From: Mycolicibacterium sp. YH-1
GTDB lineage: Bacteria > Actinomycetota > Actinomycetes > Mycobacteriales > Mycobacteriaceae
Assembly (NCBI RefSeq): GCF_022557175.1
Contig: NZ_CP092915.1
Span: forward strand, 5,456,001-5,520,000
Length of the DNA: 64,000 bases
Direction of reading: 5' to 3'
Position numbers and translations under genes: made by a program. The number at the start of each line of letters is the position of its first letter. Within the stretch, counting starts at the first letter, position 1. The notes below the pieces were generated by a model that ran no database searches, had not been told where the DNA came from, and saw nothing but the letters and a program-made list of their open reading frames with translations. Positions 1 to 11,515 of this stretch are shown here, in pieces.

Positions 1-175
1 CCGCATACGTGCGCACCGGTGTGCGGAACACCGTGGACAGGGCCTCCTCGAGCACGCCAGCGACGGTGCGCTGACCCACTTGCGTCGCCCAGCCTGCGAA
101 ATCCGTTCCGTCGTAGGCGATGTCGAGGCGCAAACGAACGAGCCCGCCACCGGAGTCGATGGCGGGCTCGTTCAT
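1..175 (-). CDS. truA: tRNA pseudouridine synthase A, N-terminal part (runs off the window)
   Basis: Read on the minus strand from an ATG at 175, the frame stays open to the window edge and gives 58 residues. They include [17 protein letters not shown] and a [12 protein letters not shown] stretch, which is the N-terminal substrate-binding part of TruA. The enzyme isomerises U38-U40 in tRNA anticodon arms. The catalytic Asp lies beyond the window. It starts 7 bp after the rplQ stop, the usual mycobacterial order rpoA-rplQ-truA, so it is probably co-transcribed with them. The first residues ([11 protein letters not shown]) are poorly conserved in this family and lie in a strong inverted repeat, so a slightly later start is possible. 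Confidence 0.9.
   Translation of the reverse strand, partial: MNEPAIDSGGGLVRLRLDIAYDGTDFAGWATQVGQRTVAGVLEEALSTVFRTPVRTYA
136..173 (-). promoter_or_regulatory. 14-bp perfect inverted repeat at the truA start
   Basis: The arms are at 136-149 and 160-173 with a 10-nt loop: GAACGAGCCCGCCA pairs with TGGCGGGCTCGTTC without mismatch. In the transcript the stem begins inside the truA start codon and follows the rplQ stop by only about 9 nt. It could act as a terminator or attenuator at the end of the rpoA-rplQ operon, or it could hide the truA start. No clear U-tract follows, so simple intrinsic termination is uncertain. Confidence 0.55.
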
Positions 176-182
176 TGCGTGA

Positions 183-752
183 TTACTTGGCGTCGTCGGC
201 CTTGTCGTCGTCGGCGGGGGTCTCGTCGGCGGCCTCAGCGGCAGCCTCCTCGACCTCAGCCTCGGCGGCTTCTGCAGCCTGGCCTTCCTCGATCGCGGCG
301 TCCTCGGCCTTAACCTCGGCGACAGTCTCGGTCTCGGCGACCGGGGCGGCCGGCGAACCGACGCGGCGCGCGCGGTCGGCCTCAGAGGTCACGGTCTTCT
401 CCCGAACCAGCTCGATGACGGCCATGGGGGCGTTATCGCCCTTACGTGCCTCCACCTTGATGATGCGGGTGTAGCCGCCCTCGCGATCGGCGAAGAACGG
501 GCCGATCTCGGCGAACAGCACGTGCACGACGTCCTTGTCGCGGATCTTCTTCATCACCTCACGCCGGTTGTGCAGCGTGCCCTTCTTGGCATGGGTGATG
601 AGCTTCTCCGCGTAGGGCCGCAGCGCCCGCGCCTTGGGCTCGGTCGTCTTGATGCGGCCGTGCTCGAAGAGCGACGTGGCCAGGTTGGCCAGGAGCGCCT
701 TCTGGTGCGAGGACGACCCGCCGAGGCGAGGACCCTTAGTGGGCTTGGGCAT
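183..752 (-). CDS. rplQ: 50S ribosomal protein L17
   Basis: 189 residues. The first ~115 are canonical L17 (starts [28 protein letters not shown]; later [14 protein letters not shown] and [22 protein letters not shown]). L17 binds 23S rRNA near the exit tunnel. The last ~65 residues are an Ala/Glu/Asp-rich tail, a mycobacterial extension not found in the ~120-residue E. coli protein. It is the fifth gene of the alpha operon, about 59 bp downstream of rpoA and just ahead of truA. Start ATG at 752. Confidence 0.97.
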   Translation of the reverse strand: MPKPTKGPRLGGSSSHQKALLANLATSLFEHGRIKTTEPKARALRPYAEKLITHAKKGTLHNRREVMKKIRDKDVVHVLFAEIGPFFADREGGYTRIIKVEARKGDNAPMAVIELVREKTVTSEADRARRVGSPAAPVAETETVAEVKAEDAAIEEGQAAEAAEAEVEEAAAEAADETPADDDKADDAK

Positions 753-811
753 TGCGACTATCTCCTAATTGGGGCCGGTCCCCGTATCAGGTAGGACCGG
801 GACGGGATTAC

Positions 812-1891
<1,080 letters not shown>

Positions 1892-1939
1892 CTATTTGAT
1901 GCCGTCTGGTTACTCTCCGGCCTGATGGCCGAAGAGCAT

Positions 1940-2545
1940 TTACTTCGAGTAGAGCTCGACGATCAGCTGCTCGGTGAGCGGGATGTCGATCTGCGCGCGC
2001 TCGGGCAGCTGGTGCACGAGGATGCGCTGACGCTCGCCGACGACCTGCAGCCAGCCCGGGATCGGTCGATCACCAGCGTTGGCCCGAGCGATCTCGAACG
2101 GCAACGTGTTGATCGACTTTTCCTTGATGTCGATGATGTCGTACTGCGACACGCGGTAGCTGGGGATGTCGACCTTCACGCCGTTGACGGTGAAGTGGCC
2201 GTGGCTGACCAGCTGGCGGGCCATGCGACGCGTACGGGCGAGCCCGGCGCGGTACACGACGTTGTCCAGCCGGCTCTCCAGGATGCGGAGCAGGTTGTCA
2301 CCCGTCTTGCCCGGCAGGCGGTTGGCCTCTTCGTAGTAGCGACGGAACTGCTTCTCCATCACGCCGTACGAGAAGCGAGCCTTCTGCTTCTCCTGCAGCT
2401 GCAGACGGTATTCGCTCTCCTTGATCCGCGCGCGGCCGTGCTGGCCGGGCGGGTAGGGGCGCTTTTCGAACGACTGATCGCCACCGATGAGGTCGACGCC
2501 GAGGCGGCGCGACTTGCGGGTTGCGGGTCCGGTATAACGAGCCAT
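1940..2545 (-). CDS. rpsD: 30S ribosomal protein S4
   Basis: 201 residues with typical S4 features: MARYTGPATRKSRRLGVDL at the N-terminus, RPYPPGQHGRAR-type segment, and an S4 RNA-binding domain around residues 90-150 (RLDNVVYRAGLARTRRMARQLVSHGHFTVNG). S4 is a primary 16S rRNA binder and, in many bacteria, the translational repressor of the alpha operon. There are no cysteines in the N-terminal region, so this is the zinc-free form. It lies between rpsK and rpoA, 17 bp after the rpsK stop. Confidence 0.97.
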   Translation of the reverse strand: MARYTGPATRKSRRLGVDLIGGDQSFEKRPYPPGQHGRARIKESEYRLQLQEKQKARFSYGVMEKQFRRYYEEANRLPGKTGDNLLRILESRLDNVVYRAGLARTRRMARQLVSHGHFTVNGVKVDIPSYRVSQYDIIDIKEKSINTLPFEIARANAGDRPIPGWLQVVGERQRILVHQLPERAQIDIPLTEQLIVELYSK

Positions 2546-2562
2546 TTGTTAGTTCCTCTTCC

Positions 2563-2979
2563 CTAGACCCGGCGCCGCTTGGGCGGGCGGCAGCCGTTGT
2601 GGGGCTGCGGGGTGACATCGGAGATCGCGCCGACTTCGAGGCCTGCGGCCTGCAGCGAGCGGATGGCGGTCTCGCGGCCCGAACCCGGGCCCTTCACGAA
2701 CACGTCGACCTTCTTGACACCGTGCTCCTGCGCCTTTCGGGCAGCGTTCTCGGCGGCAAGCTGAGCGGCGAACGGTGTCGACTTACGCGAGCCCTTGAAG
2801 CCCACGTGGCCCGATGACGCCCAGGCAATGACGTTGCCCTGCGGATCGGTGATCGACACGATCGTGTTGTTGAACGTGCTCTTGATGTGAGCGGCGCCGT
2901 GCGGGACGTTCTTCTTTTCCCGCTTGCGGGTCTTCTGCCCCTTCTTGGGGGCAGACCCTGACTTCTTCGCTGTTGCCAT
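2563..2979 (-). CDS. rpsK: 30S ribosomal protein S11
   Basis: 138 residues. The Lys-rich N-terminus (residues 1-25) is followed by the conserved S11 body ([48 protein letters not shown], and the C-terminal [15 protein letters not shown]). It forms part of the 30S platform near the E-site mRNA path. It starts 6 bp after the rpsM stop, so the two are one transcription unit. Confidence 0.97.
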   Translation of the reverse strand: MATAKKSGSAPKKGQKTRKREKKNVPHGAAHIKSTFNNTIVSITDPQGNVIAWASSGHVGFKGSRKSTPFAAQLAAENAARKAQEHGVKKVDVFVKGPGSGRETAIRSLQAAGLEVGAISDVTPQPHNGCRPPKRRRV

Positions 2980-2985
2980 CGGGGG

Positions 2986-3360
2986 TTACCTGGCCTTCTT
3001 CTTGCCGGCGATAGTCCGCTTCGGACCCTTGCGGGTGCGCGCGTTGGTCTTGGTCCGCTGGCCACGCACCGGCAGGCCACGGCGGTGCCGCAGGCCCTGG
3101 TAGCAGCCGATCTCGATCTTGCGGCGGATGTCGGCCTGCACCTCGCGGCGCAGATCACCCTCCACCTTGAGGTTGCCCTCGATGTAGTCACGCAGCTGCG
3201 TGACCTGATCGTCGGTCAGGTCCTTGGTGCGCAGGTCCCGGTCGATGCCGGTGCCGGCCAGGATTTCCTGGGAGCGGGTACGGCCAATGCCGTAGATATA
3301 GGTCAGCGCGATCTCCATGCGCTTGTCGCGCGGGAGGTCAACGCCCATGAGACGTGCCAT
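2986..3360 (-). CDS. rpsM: 30S ribosomal protein S13
   Basis: 124 residues: [26 protein letters not shown] at the start, a helix-two-turn-helix region ([17 protein letters not shown]) and the basic tail [26 protein letters not shown] that reaches the P site. S13 sits in the 30S head and forms the intersubunit bridge with L5. It follows rpmJ after a 153-bp gap that holds two hairpins, and precedes rpsK by 6 bp. Confidence 0.97.
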   Translation of the reverse strand: MARLMGVDLPRDKRMEIALTYIYGIGRTRSQEILAGTGIDRDLRTKDLTDDQVTQLRDYIEGNLKVEGDLRREVQADIRRKIEIGCYQGLRHRRGLPVRGQRTKTNARTRKGPKRTIAGKKKAR

Positions 3361-3513
3361 CAGGCAGTGTTTCCTTCTCTTTGCGGAGGTCTTGTCCCAG
3401 TCCGTTCCCCTCGCGGGGTCCGGCCTCCGTGCCGGACGTGATGAGCGGCGAATCCGCTCAGTGGTACTGGGAGTTCTGCATTCAGTTGTGGGTACCTCGG
3501 GCTACGTGGTGCT
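3361..3513 (-). promoter_or_regulatory. rpmJ-rpsM leader with two hairpins
   Basis: This 153-bp space is unusually long for the operon. It contains two perfect 7-bp stems close together: 3418-3424 with 3431-3437 (GTCCGGC/GCCGGAC) and 3442-3448 with 3454-3460 (TGAGCGG/CCGCTCA). It could be the target of S4-type translational autoregulation or an internal processing or promoter site. No clear -10/-35 pair was recognised. Short open frames here have no family resemblance. Confidence 0.35.
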
Positions 3514-3627
3514 TTAGCCCTGCCGCTGCTTGTGGCGGGGATCGGAGCAGATCACCATGACCCGCCCGTGCCGGCGGATCACCCTGCACTTGTCGCAGAT
3601 CGGCTTGACGCTCGGGTTCACCTTCAC
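3514..3627 (-). CDS. rpmJ: 50S ribosomal protein L36
   Basis: 37 residues from a GTG at 3627 ([19 protein letters not shown]), the full length of the family. It has a zinc ribbon of the C-x2-C-x12-C-x4-H type: Cys11, Cys14, Cys27 and His32. It is therefore the zinc-dependent (C+) form. The frame remains open upstream, but the 37-residue unit is the whole domain. It follows infA by 88 bp, as in other actinobacteria (infA-rpmJ-rpsM). Confidence 0.95.
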
Positions 3628-3715
3628 GGCTGTTCGATCCTGCTCTCGGTCTCTCGGTGACGAGCGCGCACGCTCGTCACAGTGTTCTCGTCGGAGTTGT
3701 TGCTTCGGACGCGGG

Positions 3716-3937
3716 TTACTTGTATCGGTACACGATGCGGCCCCGGGACAGGTCGTATGGAGATAGCTCCACCACGACTCGGTCCTCGGGCAGGATGCGG
3801 ATGTAGTGCTGCCGCATCTTGCCGCTGATGTGGGCAAGCACCTTGTGTCCGTTCTCCAGCTCAATGCGGAACATCGCATTGGGCAGAGGCTCGACCACGC
3901 GGCCCTCGACCTCGATGGCACCGTCTTTCTTGGCCAT
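3716..3937 (-). CDS. infA: Translation initiation factor IF-1
   Basis: 73 residues, the normal family length, forming one S1/OB-fold domain: [70 protein letters not shown]-1 occupies the ribosomal A site during initiation. It is the first gene of the alpha-operon transcription unit in this window. The 221 bp upstream to the divergent-function SRPBCC gene on the same strand contain a plausible promoter at 4095-4122. Confidence 0.97.
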
Positions 3938-4094
3938 ACTTTTCTAGCGATCCTTGCGTTTGGTTTCGTATTCGCTTGCGCCCATTCCAGCGCAGCCCTC
4001 GATCCGACTAAAAGACGTGAGCCGGATCGGGAGAAAACTCAAGGTCCGAGACCATGCACGCAGAAAGTCGGCGCGGAAGCCGCACCGTTGGTCC

Positions 4095-4122
4095 ATGCTA
4101 CCCGCTTGAAGGTCCCGCCCAA
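4095..4122 (-). promoter_or_regulatory. Candidate SigA-type promoter for infA-rpmJ-alpha operon
   Basis: On the minus strand TTGGGC (4122-4117) and TAGCAT (4100-4095) are separated by 16 bp. The predicted start is near 4088, which gives a leader of about 150 nt before infA. This is motif reading only. The -10 fits the mycobacterial TANNNT pattern, and the -35 is weak. Confidence 0.35.
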
Positions 4123-4158
4123 AATCGCCGCTACCGGCGTTACCGGCAGCGGTGGGGC

Positions 4159-4680
4159 TCAGGCTTCGGCCGAGGCCTTGATCGCCGCGAGCGTCTGGGG
4201 AATGCCGCTCGTTGCCTCGTCGATGCGTATCGCGATCTCCGCTTCCGCTCTCTCGCCGAACCGGTCGTGGAACCCAGCGATACCCCGCGGCAGGAAATTC
4301 CACACCTGCGTCAGCAGGGTGCTCTGGCCAGCTTCCCCGGCCGGTTCGAGCACGAAACCCCAGCGGACCCAGCCGCCGTTCACCTCCCAGGCGAACTCGC
4401 GGCCGGGATCGGCGGCCACCACCTGGCTGCGAGTCTCCCAGGTCCGCTCGGCAGTCTCGTTGCGACCGATGAACCAGGCACCGACAGTCGCCGCGTCCGC
4501 CGATTCCCTGCTCGTCGCGTCGGCCGATTCCTCCATGCTCCTCGCGTCCGCATCCTCCCACCAGCACGCCTTACAGACGGGGCTCCAGCCCCCCATCAGC
4601 GTCACATCGGACACCAGCGCGTAGACCTCGTCCGGCGTTCGGGACACCAGGACAGAGTCTGAGAAGTCGAAATCCGCCAC
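4159..4680 (-). CDS. SRPBCC-fold (polyketide cyclase / START-like) protein
   Basis: 173 residues. The opening FDFSDSVLVSRTPDEVYALVSDVTLMGGWSPVC and the later TRSQVVAADPGREFAWEVNGGWVRWGFVLEPAGEAGQSTLLTQVW pattern are those of small hydrophobic-ligand-binding SRPBCC proteins with a deep pocket. A short charged stretch (WWEDADARSMEESADATSRESADAA, about 40-65) interrupts the domain. Ligand and role are unknown. It is upstream of infA on the same strand and divergent from the receiver-flavoprotein gene, with 76 bp between them. No signal peptide was seen. Confidence 0.75.
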   Translation of the reverse strand: MADFDFSDSVLVSRTPDEVYALVSDVTLMGGWSPVCKACWWEDADARSMEESADATSRESADAATVGAWFIGRNETAERTWETRSQVVAADPGREFAWEVNGGWVRWGFVLEPAGEAGQSTLLTQVWNFLPRGIAGFHDRFGERAEAEIAIRIDEATSGIPQTLAAIKASAEA

Positions 4681-4756
4681 AACGCGAGTTTAGGACCGAG
4701 CCAACTGGGTGGCTTGGCCGCATATCCGGTGGACGAGCAGCGCATACTTGACGGTG

Positions 4757-6463
4757 ATGACTGGACCCGCACACCAGCCCCGAAAACCCGCGATCCTCAC
4801 CGTCGACGACGATCCCTCAGTGTCGCGCGCCGTTGCGAGGGATCTACGCCGCCACTACGGCGAGCGCTACCGCATCCTGCGCGCCGAATCTGGCGCGGAT
4901 GCCCTCGCCACGCTGCGCGAACTCAAGCTGCGTGGCGACACCGTCGCGGTCTTCGTGGCCGACTACCGGATGCCGCAGATGAGCGGTATCGAATTCCTCG
5001 AAGAGGCGATGGACCTGTTCCCGCTCGCCAAGCGGGTCCTGCTGACCGCCTACGCCGACACTCATGCCGCGATCGACGCCATCAACGTCGTCGACCTCGA
5101 CCACTATCTGCTCAAGCCGTGGGATCCGCCGGAGGAGAAGCTCTACCCCGTCATCGACGGCCTGCTCGAACAGTGGCACGCCGTCGGCGACCGGGCGATG
5201 CCCTACACGAAGGTGATCGGCCACCGCTGGAACCCGCGGTCGTGGGAGGTCCGCCAGTTCCTCGCCAGAAACGCCTATCCGTTCAAAGCTCTCACGGCCG
5301 ACGAGCCCAAGGGCAGCCAACTGCTCGAGGCCGCGGGCCTCGACGGGCGGCAGCTCCCCGTGGTGATCACCGAGGACGGCACGCCACTCGTCGAGCCGAC
5401 TGACGCCGAGTTGGCCGCCCTGCTCGGCCTGTCCACCAATCCGTCACTCGAGATGTATGACCTCGCGGTCATCGGTGGCGGTCCCGCGGGCCTCGCCGCG
5501 GCGGTGTACGGCGCGTCCGAGGGCCTCAACACCGTGCTCATCGAGCGTGCGACGACAGGCGGTCAGGCCGGACGCAGTTCCAAGATCGAGAACTATCTGG
5601 GGTTCGCGAACGGCATCTCGGGCACCGATCTGACCACCACGGCACGCCGGCAGGCCGAGCGCTTCGGCGCCGAGGTGATCACCACGCGTGAGGCCATCAA
5701 ACTCGTGGCGGGCGACGTCGGGACCGCGCGCACCATCAAGTTCGAGGACCGCAGCACCATCGGCGCGCGCGCCGTGATCCTCGCGACTGGCGTCGAGTAC
5801 CGCCAGTTGTCGATCACCGGGTGCCGACGTGATCCCGAGGATCCCGACGAGATCACGTTCGTCGACAAGGGCGTGTACTACGGCGCATCGGTGTCCGATG
5901 CCGAGGAGTGCCGCGGTGAGGACGTCTACATCGTCGGCGGCGCCAACTCGGCGGGCCAAGCCGCGATGTTCATGTCCCGGACCGCGAAGAAGGTCACGCT
6001 TCTGGTCCGCGGGCCCTCACTCGAGGCGTCGATGTCGCACTACCTCATCCAGCAGATCGAGCAGAACCCCAACATCGAGGTGCGGACCTGTACCGAGGTC
6101 GTCGACACCTGCGGTGAGGACGGGCACCTGACCGGACTCTGGCTGCAGGACAGCAAGACCGGCGCGAGGGAGAGAGTCGACTGCGCGCGGATGTGCTGCT
6201 TCATCGGCGCGACCCCGCGCACCGACTGGCTGGAGGAGGCCGGCATCGCGCGCGATGATCACGGCTTCATCCTGTCCGGACCCGACCTCAAGGACGTGTG
6301 TGGCTGGACACTCGACCGGCCACCGCACCACTTGGAAACAAGTGTGCCGGGTGTGTTTGTTGCAGGTGATGTGCGCTCGGAATCCGCCAAGCGCGTGGCG
6401 GCCGCTGTCGGAGAGGGCTCGATGGCAGTGATGTTGGTACACCGATACCTGGCCGAGGCATGA
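4757..6463 (+). CDS. Receiver domain fused to thioredoxin-reductase-like FAD/NAD(P)H flavoprotein
   Basis: 568 residues from the ATG at 4757; a GTG one codon earlier and an upstream extension are less likely. Residues 10-135 form a response-regulator receiver domain with the acidic pocket VDDD, phospho-acceptor Asp69 (VADYRMP), Thr97 and Lys120. Residues ~150-225 look like a glutaredoxin-type fold without cysteines (HRWNPRSW). From 234 there is a thioredoxin-reductase fold: GGGPAGLAAAVYG for FAD, GGANSAGQAA for NAD(P)H, and a C-terminal FVAGDVRSESAKRVAAAVGEG. The usual redox CxxC of thioredoxin reductase (YCATC) is replaced by YYGASVSDAEEC, so disulfide reduction of thioredoxin is unlikely. 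It is followed after 24 bp by a histidine kinase, its probable partner. Confidence 0.88.
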   Translation: MTGPAHQPRKPAILTVDDDPSVSRAVARDLRRHYGERYRILRAESGADALATLRELKLRGDTVAVFVADYRMPQMSGIEFLEEAMDLFPLAKRVLLTAYADTHAAIDAINVVDLDHYLLKPWDPPEEKLYPVIDGLLEQWHAVGDRAMPYTKVIGHRWNPRSWEVRQFLARNAYPFKALTADEPKGSQLLEAAGLDGRQLPVVITEDGTPLVEPTDAELAALLGLSTNPSLEMYDLAVIGGGPAGLAAAVYGASEGLNTVLIERATTGGQAGRSSKIENYLGFANGISGTDLTTTARRQAERFGAEVITTREAIKLVAGDVGTARTIKFEDRSTIGARAVILATGVEYRQLSITGCRRDPEDPDEITFVDKGVYYGASVSDAEECRGEDVYIVGGANSAGQAAMFMSRTAKKVTLLVRGPSLEASMSHYLIQQIEQNPNIEVRTCTEVVDTCGEDGHLTGLWLQDSKTGARERVDCARMCCFIGATPRTDWLEEAGIARDDHGFILSGPDLKDVCGWTLDRPPHHLETSVPGVFVAGDVRSESAKRVAAAVGEGSMAVMLVHRYLAEA

Positions 6464-6487
6464 GTAGGACCTGAGAGGACCACCACT

Positions 6488-7963
6488 ATGGGCGAACAGT
6501 GCCTCGCTACTGAGCTTCGCACCCTGTTCCTGTTCGAGGATCTGTCGGACGCACAGCTCGAGATGCTCTGCTGCGACGGTCATATCGAGACGTTCCCGGC
6601 TGGCCCGCTGGTTCAGGAGGGCGAGCCGGCCACCTGCTTCTACGTGATGATCGACGGCGAACTGATCATGTCGAAGCACTCCGGCGGCGTCGACATCCAA
6701 ACCGGTCGCACATCGCAGCGGGGCGTGTACTTCGGCGCCTGGTCGGCGTACATCCCGGGTGAGGAGCACAGCTACCAGGCATCGGTGCGGCTGACCAAGC
6801 CATCACGCTGCTTCGTACTCGACGCGAACCACTTCGCGGGCTTCATGCGTTCGCAGTTCCCGATGGCCGTGCATCTGCTCGAGGGGCACCTCGTCGGAGG
6901 TCGGCGCCAGAGCCAGATCATCGGTCAGCGCGAGAAGCTACTCGCACTGGGCACCATCACGGCGGGGCTGACCCATCAGCTGAACAATCCGGCGGCCGCC
7001 ACTGCGCGTGCGGTGGCCGACCTTCGCGAGGGCATCGGCAAGATGCGGCACAAGCTGGCGATGGTGGCCAATGCCAAGTTCACGCCCGAGGCGCTGCAGG
7101 TCCTCGTCACCATCCAGGACGAGGTCGCCGAACAGGTGGCCAAGAGCAAGGGCCAGGAACTCACCGCGCTGGAGGCGTCCGACCGTGAGGACGCCATCGG
7201 CGACTGGCTCGATGATCACGGGATCGCCAGCGCGTGGGACTACGCGCCGACATTCGTGGAGGCCGGGCTCGACATCGACTGGTTGGAGCGGGTGTCGGCG
7301 TCGGTCGACGACGTCGACGCCACCGCGTCGCTGCAGAGCGCCGTCGGATGGCTGAAGTACACCATCGACACCGAACTGCGGATGAACGAGATAGCCGAGG
7401 CCAGCAAGCGCATCTCCGCCCTTCTCGCCGGCGCCAAGCAGTACTCCCAGATGGACCGCGGGGTCTACCAGAGCGCTGACGTCCACGAGCTGCTGCGCAG
7501 CACGATGATGATGTTCGGCGACAAGATCGCCATGGCGGGCAAGGGCAAGCCGGTCACGCTGGTCAAGGAGTTGGACAAGTCGCTGCCCGAACTGCAGTGC
7601 TATCCAGGCGACCTCAACCAGGTGTGGACCAACATCATCGACAACGCGATTCAGGCGATGGGCGGACACGGCACCCTGACTCTGCGGACCTCACGCGAGA
7701 ACGACCAGATGATCCGGGTGGAGATCTGCGATGACGGCCCCGGCATCCCGGAGGACATCATCGACCGCATCTTCACGCCGTTCTTCACCACCAAGCCGTT
7801 CGGCGAGGGCACCGGCCTCGGACTGGACCTGGCCTGGCGCATCGTCGTGGAGAAGCACGGCGGCACCATGTCCGTGCAGTCCCAGCCCGGCGACACCCGC
7901 TTCATCGTGTGCCTGCCGCTGGTTGCTCCGCCGCCCTCGGAGACGGCGACCAGCGCGGAATAG
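6488..7963 (+). CDS. Cyclic-nucleotide-binding-domain sensor histidine kinase
   Basis: 491 residues. Residues ~10-135 form a Crp/cNMP-binding-like beta-barrel (LFLFEDLSDAQLEML, GPLVQEGEPATCFYVMIDGELIM). An H-box follows with His163 (LGTITAGLTHQLNNPAAA), then a long helical region and the HATPase domain with an N-box (DNAIQAMGGHG), G1 (DDGPGIPE), F (FTPFFTTKP) and G2 (GTGLGLDLAWRIVV). There is no membrane segment, so it is a cytosolic sensor. It is 24 bp downstream of the receiver-flavoprotein gene and almost certainly phosphorylates that receiver domain. The ligand of the barrel is unknown; cAMP or cGMP cannot be concluded from sequence alone. Confidence 0.88.
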   Translation: MGEQCLATELRTLFLFEDLSDAQLEMLCCDGHIETFPAGPLVQEGEPATCFYVMIDGELIMSKHSGGVDIQTGRTSQRGVYFGAWSAYIPGEEHSYQASVRLTKPSRCFVLDANHFAGFMRSQFPMAVHLLEGHLVGGRRQSQIIGQREKLLALGTITAGLTHQLNNPAAATARAVADLREGIGKMRHKLAMVANAKFTPEALQVLVTIQDEVAEQVAKSKGQELTALEASDREDAIGDWLDDHGIASAWDYAPTFVEAGLDIDWLERVSASVDDVDATASLQSAVGWLKYTIDTELRMNEIAEASKRISALLAGAKQYSQMDRGVYQSADVHELLRSTMMMFGDKIAMAGKGKPVTLVKELDKSLPELQCYPGDLNQVWTNIIDNAIQAMGGHGTLTLRTSRENDQMIRVEICDDGPGIPEDIIDRIFTPFFTTKPFGEGTGLGLDLAWRIVVEKHGGTMSVQSQPGDTRFIVCLPLVAPPPSETATSAE

Positions 7964-7991
7964 GCGTGGGCGCGCTTGGGGTTGACGCGAT

Positions 7992-8870
7992 ATGACCCAG
8001 ACCACCCCCTCTGCGCGCGAGCGCTCATCGAAACCCGAGCTCGGCGCCTTCGGCGTGTTCGGCCACTACACGCAGTTTCAGAATCTGACACCCGAACAAC
8101 TGCGAGACATCGAGGCGCTCGGCTACGGCGCCATCTGGGCGGGCGGCTCGCCGCCCGCCGACCTGGACTGGGTCGAACCGCTCCTCGCGCCGACCGAGAA
8201 GTTGCAGGTGGCCACGGGCATCGTCAACATCTGGTCCGCCGCCGCCGGGCCGATCGCCGAGTCGTTTCACCGCATCGATAAGGCCTACCCCGGGCGGTTC
8301 CTGCTCGGTATCGGCGTGGGCCACCCCGAGGCGGTCACCGAGTACAAGAAGCCGTACGACGCCCTCACCGAGTACCTCGACAAGCTCGATGAGTACGGCG
8401 TGCCCAAGGACCGTCGCGTCGTCGCCGCGCTGGGCCCGCAGGTGCTCAAACTGTCCGCACGCCGCAGCGCGGGAGCCCATCCCTACCTGACCACGCCGGA
8501 GCACACCGCCCAGGCGCGCGAGCTGGTCGGACCCGATGCGTTCATCGCCCCGGAACACAAGGTCGTCCTGACGACCGACTCCGCGCAGGCACGTGCCGTC
8601 GGGCGCAAGGCACTCGAGATCTACCTGAACCTGGCGAACTACCTGAACAACTGGAAGCGGTTGGGGTTCACCGACGCCGACGTCGCCAAGCCCGGCAGCG
8701 ACGCCCTGGTCGACGCGGTCGTCGCCTACGGCAGCACCGACGCCATCGCGGCCAGGCTCAAGCAACACCTGGCCGCCGGTGCCGACCACGTGCCCGTGCA
8801 GGTCTTGACCGGAACTGACAAGCTGGTTCCTGCGCTCGCCGAACTGGCCGGACCGCTCGGCCTCAACTGA
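7992..8870 (+). CDS. LLM-class F420-dependent oxidoreductase (copy 1)
   Basis: 292 residues, bacterial-luciferase-like TIM barrel: GAFGVFGHYTQFQNLTPEQLRDIEALGYGAIWAGG, LQVATGIVNIW, YPGRFLLGIGVGHPE, and the C-terminal GADHVPVQVL. It is the type found next to rmlB in mycobacteria (Rv3463 in M. tuberculosis). Substrate unknown. Use of F420 rather than FMN is inferred from the subfamily and the mycobacterial context. It forms a tandem pair with the gene starting at 8888, 17 bp downstream, which has closely similar sequence throughout. Confidence 0.85.
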   Translation: MTQTTPSARERSSKPELGAFGVFGHYTQFQNLTPEQLRDIEALGYGAIWAGGSPPADLDWVEPLLAPTEKLQVATGIVNIWSAAAGPIAESFHRIDKAYPGRFLLGIGVGHPEAVTEYKKPYDALTEYLDKLDEYGVPKDRRVVAALGPQVLKLSARRSAGAHPYLTTPEHTAQARELVGPDAFIAPEHKVVLTTDSAQARAVGRKALEIYLNLANYLNNWKRLGFTDADVAKPGSDALVDAVVAYGSTDAIAARLKQHLAAGADHVPVQVLTGTDKLVPALAELAGPLGLN

Positions 8871-8887
8871 TCAAGCTAAGGACCAAC

Positions 8888-11341
<2,454 letters not shown>

Positions 11342-11351
<10 letters not shown>

Positions 11352-11397
11352 GATCGGCCGATCGGCCGATCGGCCGATTCCACGATCTCACCGCAGT
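11342..11397 (+). terminator. 15-bp stem with tandem GATCGGCC loop after rmlC
   Basis: ACTGCGGTGAGATCG (11342-11356) pairs perfectly with CGATCTCACCGCAGT (11383-11397). The 26-nt loop consists mostly of tandem GATCGGCC units, which are themselves nearly palindromic. The left arm includes the last codons and stop of rmlC. It is likely a transcription end point for the rml operon. There is no U-tract, so it would be a non-canonical mycobacterial terminator. Confidence 0.55.
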
Positions 11398-11464
11398 CTC
11401 GACGATTCTCGTTAATTGCGTTCGCAAGCAACTCCCCTGTTGACCCCTTGCGCATGCCGCCGAC

Positions 11465-11490
11465 TATTTACTAGGATATCCAAGTAATTA
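11465..11490 (+). promoter_or_regulatory. Palindromic operator overlapping the mmsA promoter
   Basis: The core TTACTAGGATATCCAAGTAA (11468-11487) is an inverted repeat with one mismatched pair, and flanking bases extend it to 26 bp with two mismatched pairs. It overlaps a candidate -10 TAGGAT (11472-11477), which sits 18 bp after TTGCGC (11448-11453). The size and symmetry fit a TetR- or GntR-type repressor of the mmsA-fadE9-mmsB operon. The regulator is not encoded next to it. Confidence 0.6.
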
Positions 11491-11515
11491 GCGATCGTCG
11501 GCCTAGGGGCATGTC

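Noticed and set aside
4470..4497. TGAACC at 4473 as another SigL promoter
   Set aside because: It lies inside a coding region on the opposite strand, and the hexamer at the right distance is CGCGTC, not CGTGTC, with no gene start downstream.
11353..11377. Tandem GATCGGCC units as a CRISPR-like or satellite array
   Set aside because: Only about three copies without spacers, all inside the loop of one stem. Too short for an array and better explained as part of the hairpin.
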